NCBI GenBank assembly: GCA_947462495.1
Contig: CANHOY010000054.1
Coordinates: forward strand, 1-9,179
DNA length: 9,179 bases
DNA from: Bacteroidota bacterium
GTDB taxonomy: Bacteria; Bacteroidota; Bacteroidia; Chitinophagales; Chitinophagaceae
Direction: 5' to 3'
Below, in pieces: positions 6,562 through 9,179 of this stretch (positions are counted from its first letter, which is position 1; every line of letters starts with the position of its first letter). Below the pieces are notes generated by a model, which was not told the DNA's origin, made no database searches, and saw only the letters and a program-made list of their open reading frames with translations. The translations under genes and the position numbers were made by a program.

Positions 6562-7410
6562 ATGATAAAGAATTACCTCATTGCCGATAGTGGTGCTACC
6601 AAATGCCATTGGACACTGGTCCAAAATAACCAAAAAACTACGGTGAACACCATAGGTATCAGCCCTTATTTTTTATCAACACTAGCTATGATCGAACTAC
6701 TTGAGAAGTCTTTTGCAAAAAAGACCAATGTTTCAAAAATAGAAGCTGTATTTTTTTATGGTACTGGACTAAGCAATCCCGATAATGTGCTATCCTTAAA
6801 AAAAGCATTAAAAGCAGTATTTAAAAACGCAAAGCTTTCTGTTGAAACCGATTTAGTAGCCGCCGCTCGTGCCAGTTGTCAAAAAGAAAAAGGTGTGGTG
6901 TGTATTTTAGGTACTGGTTCAAATACAGGTTTTTACAATGGAAATAAAATTACAAAAAACAGCCCTGGCTTAGGTTATGTATTGGGAGATGAAGGTAGCG
7001 GAGCTTACCTTGGAAAAAAAGTGATACAATATTTTTTATACAAAACTTTTGATGAAGAATTGATGGCCGCTTTTGAAAAAAAATTCAACCTTACCAAAGA
7101 TGCTATATTGAATAGTATCTACAAAGATCCTTTTCCTAATAGGACCCTCGCTTCTTTTGCCCCTTTCCTAGCAGAGCACAGAGGACATTACATGATTGAA
7201 AATATTATTGAGGACGGCTTAAATGATTTCTTCTTTGCCCATATTAATAAAATGAATGAATCTTGGATTCATCCTATTCATTTCGTGGGTGGCATTGCTT
7301 ATGCTTTCAAGGACATTGTTAAACAATTAGCATTAAGTTACGAGATCGAATTGGGAAAAATTATCAAATCACCTATGGAGGGTTTGATTGCGTATCACAA
7401 AAAACAATAA
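6562..7410 (+). CDS. N-acetylglucosamine kinase-like protein, BadF/BadG/BcrA/BcrD ATPase family
   Basis: This 282-residue soluble protein belongs to the ASKHA (actin-like) sugar kinase fold. The first phosphate-binding loop is ADSGATKCHW (8-17, with D9, G11 and T13). A conserved Asp in VETDLVAA (D97) lies where the catalytic base of N-acetylglucosamine kinase is found. The second phosphate loop is ILGTGSNTG (115-123), followed by GDEGSGAYLG (142-151), and the adenosine motif is FVGGIA (241-246). Most family relatives of this length in Bacteroidota are annotated as N-acetylglucosamine kinase or simply ATPase. Phosphorylation of GlcNAc during cell-wall or chitin recycling is the likely role, but substrate specificity cannot be read from sequence. 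It is divergent from the protease and 21 bp upstream of a conserved gene of unknown function, so the two are probably co-transcribed. No sugar transporter or murein hydrolase gene is nearby to support the pathway. Confidence 0.85.
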   Translation: MIKNYLIADSGATKCHWTLVQNNQKTTVNTIGISPYFLSTLAMIELLEKSFAKKTNVSKIEAVFFYGTGLSNPDNVLSLKKALKAVFKNAKLSVETDLVAAARASCQKEKGVVCILGTGSNTGFYNGNKITKNSPGLGYVLGDEGSGAYLGKKVIQYFLYKTFDEELMAAFEKKFNLTKDAILNSIYKDPFPNRTLASFAPFLAEHRGHYMIENIIEDGLNDFFFAHINKMNESWIHPIHFVGGIAYAFKDIVKQLALSYEIELGKIIKSPMEGLIAYHKKQ

Positions 7411-7431
7411 CCCCTACCTGGTTAATTGCGT

Positions 7432-7995
7432 ATGCATGAAATAGAACCTCATTATCATTGGCGCCATTTATATATGGCAGAAGAAGATCCAAAATCTATT
7501 TTTTTTGGACGCACTTACAGTGAATTTGAATTTTCTCAAACAGTGTATAATTATTATATCCACCCACAATGGGATGAATTTGGGAGCAAGACTTTATATT
7601 TAAAAATTTTATTCGTTGACTATGAATTAAAATTTGCCATCATTGAAATGATTGGAGAATGGAACGATGCTATAGAAAATGATATCATGGAATTAAAAAG
7701 AGAAGTACTGGATAAGCTAATGGAAGAAGGTATTTATAAATTCATATTAATTGCCGAAAGTGTTTTTAATTTTCACAGTGGCGACAAAGATTATTACGAA
7801 GAATTATATGAACAAACTTCAGAGGAAGAAGGCTGGGCTGTTTTAGTAAATTTTCATACCGCAGCTCAACATGATTTTTTATTACGCAAATTAAATAGAT
7901 ACATTGAATTAATGGAAATAAGTGCCTGGAGAACCTATAAACCTGAAGATTTTTTTCAATTAATTGATACCAAGATTAATCAAAGGCTTGTTTAG
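7432..7995 (+). CDS. Conserved acidic cytoplasmic protein of unknown function
   Basis: The protein has 187 residues from the ATG at 7432. A TTG two codons earlier (7426) is an unlikely start. I do not recognise a domain of known function; from memory, similar proteins are common in Bacteroidota as hypothetical proteins. There is no signal peptide or membrane helix. It is rich in Glu, Asp, Tyr, Phe and Trp. Notable segments are YYIHPQWDEFGS (41-52), IGEWNDAIENDI (74-85), KFILIAESVFNFH (103-115), an acidic tract of Glu, Asp and Tyr (about 118-133), and WRTYKPEDFF (166-175). Alternating hydrophobic strands (about 55-75 and 102-113) and a helix (about 78-100) suggest an alpha/beta fold. It follows the kinase-like gene by 21 bp on the same strand and converges on the TPR gene with only 12 bp between stop codons. 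Confidence 0.85.
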   Translation: MHEIEPHYHWRHLYMAEEDPKSIFFGRTYSEFEFSQTVYNYYIHPQWDEFGSKTLYLKILFVDYELKFAIIEMIGEWNDAIENDIMELKREVLDKLMEEGIYKFILIAESVFNFHSGDKDYYEELYEQTSEEEGWAVLVNFHTAAQHDFLLRKLNRYIELMEISAWRTYKPEDFFQLIDTKINQRLV

Positions 7996-8007
7996 CTTTT
8001 GGATGCT

Positions 8008-8319
8008 TTAATATACTAATTCTTCATAAGCCGCTTGCAGTTCACTATAGGCATGGTTGTCCTTCGCTGTTTTAGCCGCTTCCATTCCTTTTTCATACCA
8101 AACTAGAGCTGCTTCTTTATTATTCATTCGTTCTAAGCATTTTGCCAAATGATAATAAGAGCCAATATAATCTGGAGATTCGTTTAGTAGGTCTATAAAT
8201 AAGTCATGGGCTTTTTGTTCCTCCCCTACTTTAATATATTCTAAGGCCAAAGCATGCCTTAAAAAGTTATCCTTAGGTTGTTGATTTAAAAATTCAATAA
8301 TTCTTTCAATTCGAGTCAT
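8008..8319 (-). CDS. Small tetratricopeptide repeat (TPR) protein
   Basis: This 103-residue soluble protein has two TPR units. The first is at about residues 17-50 (HALALEYIKVGEEQKAHDLF, then a Pro at 49). The second is at about 51-84 (SYYHLAKCLERMNNKEAALV, then WYEKGMEAA). A capping helix (about 88-101, NHAYSELQAAYEEL) follows. Each unit shows the expected pattern of small and aromatic residues (A-L-Y, G, A, F, P). TPRs bind other proteins or peptides; the partner is unknown. There is no signal peptide or membrane helix, so it should be cytoplasmic. The gene converges on the unknown-function gene to its left and is divergent from etfB, 62 bp away. No exact TAnnTTTG element was found on its strand in that gap. 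Confidence 0.88.
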   Translation of the reverse strand: MTRIERIIEFLNQQPKDNFLRHALALEYIKVGEEQKAHDLFIDLLNESPDYIGSYYHLAKCLERMNNKEAALVWYEKGMEAAKTAKDNHAYSELQAAYEELVY

Positions 8320-8326
8320 CTTGGCT

Positions 8327-8334
8327 TATATTTG
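8327..8334 (+). promoter_or_regulatory. Candidate -7 promoter element for etfBA
   Basis: TATATTTG is an exact match to the Bacteroidota -7 consensus TAnnTTTG and points toward etfB. It would start transcription near 8339, giving a leader of about 40 nt. No TTG lies 17-23 nt upstream, so the -33 half is missing or degenerate. The element lies just outside the TPR gene start. Confidence 0.45.
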
Positions 8335-8336
8335 CA

Positions 8337-8356
8337 TTAGTTGCATAAACAACTAA
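8337..8356. promoter_or_regulatory. Perfect inverted repeat in the etfB leader (possible operator or hairpin)
   Basis: TTAGTTG (8337-8343) and CAACTAA (8350-8356) are exact reverse complements separated by 6 bases. The repeat begins 3 bases after the -7 element and would span the expected transcription start. A dimeric repressor site is one reading; a weak hairpin at the 5' end of the etfB message is another. The same TTAGT/ACTAA half sites recur at 8367-8377. Confidence 0.4.
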
Positions 8357-8366
8357 CTATTAAGAA

Positions 8367-8377
8367 ACTAAATTAGT
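8367..8377. promoter_or_regulatory. Second TTAGT/ACTAA palindrome next to the etfB start
   Basis: ACTAA-A-TTAGT is an 11-bp palindrome with a single central base, ending 4 bases before the etfB ATG. It uses the same 5-base half sites as the larger inverted repeat upstream, in the opposite order. Pairing could mask the translation start region, or it could be an accessory protein site. AT-rich sequence makes chance occurrence possible. Confidence 0.3.
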
Positions 8378-8381
8378 CATC

Positions 8382-9125
8382 ATGAAGATCTTAGTTTGTA
8401 TCAGCAAAACCCCCGATACCACTGCTAAAATCGCCTTTATCGAAGGTAATACAAAGTTCGATGAAAGCGGTGTTCAATGGATTATTAACCCTTACGACGA
8501 ATGGTATGCACTAGTTCGCGCCATTGAATTAAAAGAAAAAGACCCTGCTACGATTATACATTTAGTGACCGTGGGTGGTGTGGATGCTGAACCTATTATT
8601 AGAAAGGCCTTGGCATTGGGTGGTGATGAAGCCATTCGGATTGATAGTACGAGTAATGATTCATTTACCATTGCAGATCAAATTGCCCAAGTAGCAAAAG
8701 AAGGGGCCTATGATTTAATATTGACTGGAAAAGAAACCATCGATTACAATAGCGCTTGTATCGGTTCTATGTTATCTGCTCTACTTGATCTTCCATTTAT
8801 TTCATTGGCCGATCATTTTGAATTAAACGGGAATACAGCAACTGTTAAAAGAGAAATAGAAAGTGGAGTAGAAACCTGTGAAGTAACCCTGCCCGTGATT
8901 GTAAGTTGTCAAAAAGGGATGGCTGAACAAAGAATTCCTAATATGCGTGGCATTATGGCTGCTCGTACCAAACCATTAAAAGTAGTCGCTCCAACTGTTT
9001 CAGTGGCTACAACCAGCATTAATAAATTCGACATGCCTCCTGCAAAGTCGGGTGTAAAATTAATTGACCCAGAAAATATGGATGAACTTGTAAAATTATT
9101 AAAAGAAGAAGCAAAAGTTATTTAA
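8382..9125 (+). CDS. etfB: Electron transfer flavoprotein, beta subunit
   Basis: This 247-residue protein pairs with EtfA to form the FAD-containing ETF, which takes electrons from acyl-CoA and related dehydrogenases and passes them to ETF:quinone oxidoreductase or another acceptor. The family features are complete: a start of MKILVCISKTPDTTAKI (1-17), INPYDEWYALVRAIELKE (35-52), a nucleotide-binding fold with LVTVGG (61-66), LILTGKETIDYNSACIG (112-128), and the ETF-beta signature region VKREIESGVETCEVTLPVIV (155-174). RIPNMRGIMAARTKPL (184-199) and a C-terminal arm (about 200-247) that wraps around EtfA follow. Length is close to the usual size. The loop that contacts AMP in human ETF (NQTG) reads ACIG here (125-128). 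etfA follows after 19 bp, so the two form an operon. The leader has a -7 element and two palindromes. Confidence 0.96.
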   Translation: MKILVCISKTPDTTAKIAFIEGNTKFDESGVQWIINPYDEWYALVRAIELKEKDPATIIHLVTVGGVDAEPIIRKALALGGDEAIRIDSTSNDSFTIADQIAQVAKEGAYDLILTGKETIDYNSACIGSMLSALLDLPFISLADHFELNGNTATVKREIESGVETCEVTLPVIVSCQKGMAEQRIPNMRGIMAARTKPLKVVAPTVSVATTSINKFDMPPAKSGVKLIDPENMDELVKLLKEEAKVI

Positions 9126-9144
9126 CCCATTACAATTTTATTTT

Positions 9145-9179
9145 ATGGTACTAGTATATATAGATCAAGCCGATCAACA
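9145..9179 (+). CDS. etfA: Electron transfer flavoprotein, alpha subunit (5' fragment, cut by the window edge)
   Basis: An ATG at 9145 opens a frame reading MVLVYIDQADQ up to the window end (11 complete codons). This fits the usual N-terminus of EtfA in Bacteroidota, a short beta strand starting with a V-L-V-Y/F-I/A pattern. It begins 19 bp after the etfB stop codon, in the standard etfB-etfA order. EtfA would supply the FAD-binding domain. The identity rests on the short match and on gene order, and the rest of the gene is outside the window. Confidence 0.85.
   Translation, partial: MVLVYIDQADQ

Noticed and set aside
7426..7431. TTG start two codons upstream of the unknown-function gene
   Set aside because: An ATG at 7432 in the same frame is a better start, and nothing supports the TTG.
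7996..8007. Possible bidirectional terminator between the converging genes
   Set aside because: The 12-bp gap and its flanks contain no stem longer than about 4 bp and no T-run after a stem.
8337..8356. Terminator of an upstream plus-strand transcript
   Set aside because: There is no T-run after the stem, no plus-strand gene ends just upstream, and it lies directly behind a -7 element.
1..9179. A novel defence system, mobile element, CRISPR array or RNA gene
   Set aside because: All recognised genes are housekeeping or respiratory, gaps are under 80 bp, and no terminal repeats, transposase, phage, toxin-antitoxin, tRNA or rRNA features were seen.

Overview
The window looks like chromosomal DNA from a Bacteroidota bacterium, most likely of the Chitinophagaceae type. 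The base composition is AT-rich, there are no Shine-Dalgarno sequences, and several intergenic regions carry the TAnnTTTG promoter element known from this phylum. The fused CcoN-CcoO oxidase gene, the ccoI-ccoS-ccoNO gene order and the protein families agree with this. It is mostly conserved core metabolism, and I see no mobile element, CRISPR array, RNA gene or defence system.

Left part (1-4847, minus strand, read right to left): a cbb3-type cytochrome c oxidase cluster. It starts with ccoI (copper-exporting P-type ATPase), continues with ccoS (small assembly protein) and ccoNO (a fusion of catalytic subunit I with the mono-haem cytochrome c subunit II). At the extreme left edge is a possible start of the next gene, expected to be ccoQ or ccoP. 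Together these make a high-affinity terminal oxidase for low oxygen, with copper delivered by CcoI. The gaps before ccoI and before ccoS each contain TGA-N6-TCA palindromes, like those bound by Crp/Fnr-family regulators. In both gaps one palindrome lies at exactly the same distance (36.5 bp) from a promoter-like -7 element. This is the most interesting signal in the window.

Middle (4925-7995): a membrane-anchored S41 (CtpA/Prc-like) protease gene on the minus strand lies upstream of ccoI. It is divergent from a plus-strand pair formed by a BadF/BadG-type N-acetylglucosamine kinase-like gene and a conserved acidic protein of unknown function. The protease start is best placed at an internal ATG (6496), which leaves a 65-bp divergent promoter region.

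Right part (8008-9179): a small two-repeat TPR protein gene on the minus strand is divergent from etfB. The beginning of etfA follows 19 bp after etfB. The etfBA pair encodes the electron transfer flavoprotein, which carries electrons from acyl-CoA dehydrogenases toward the quinone pool. The etfB leader contains a perfect -7 element followed by two palindromes built from TTAGT/ACTAA half sites.

There is no gene-free stretch longer than about 80 bases.
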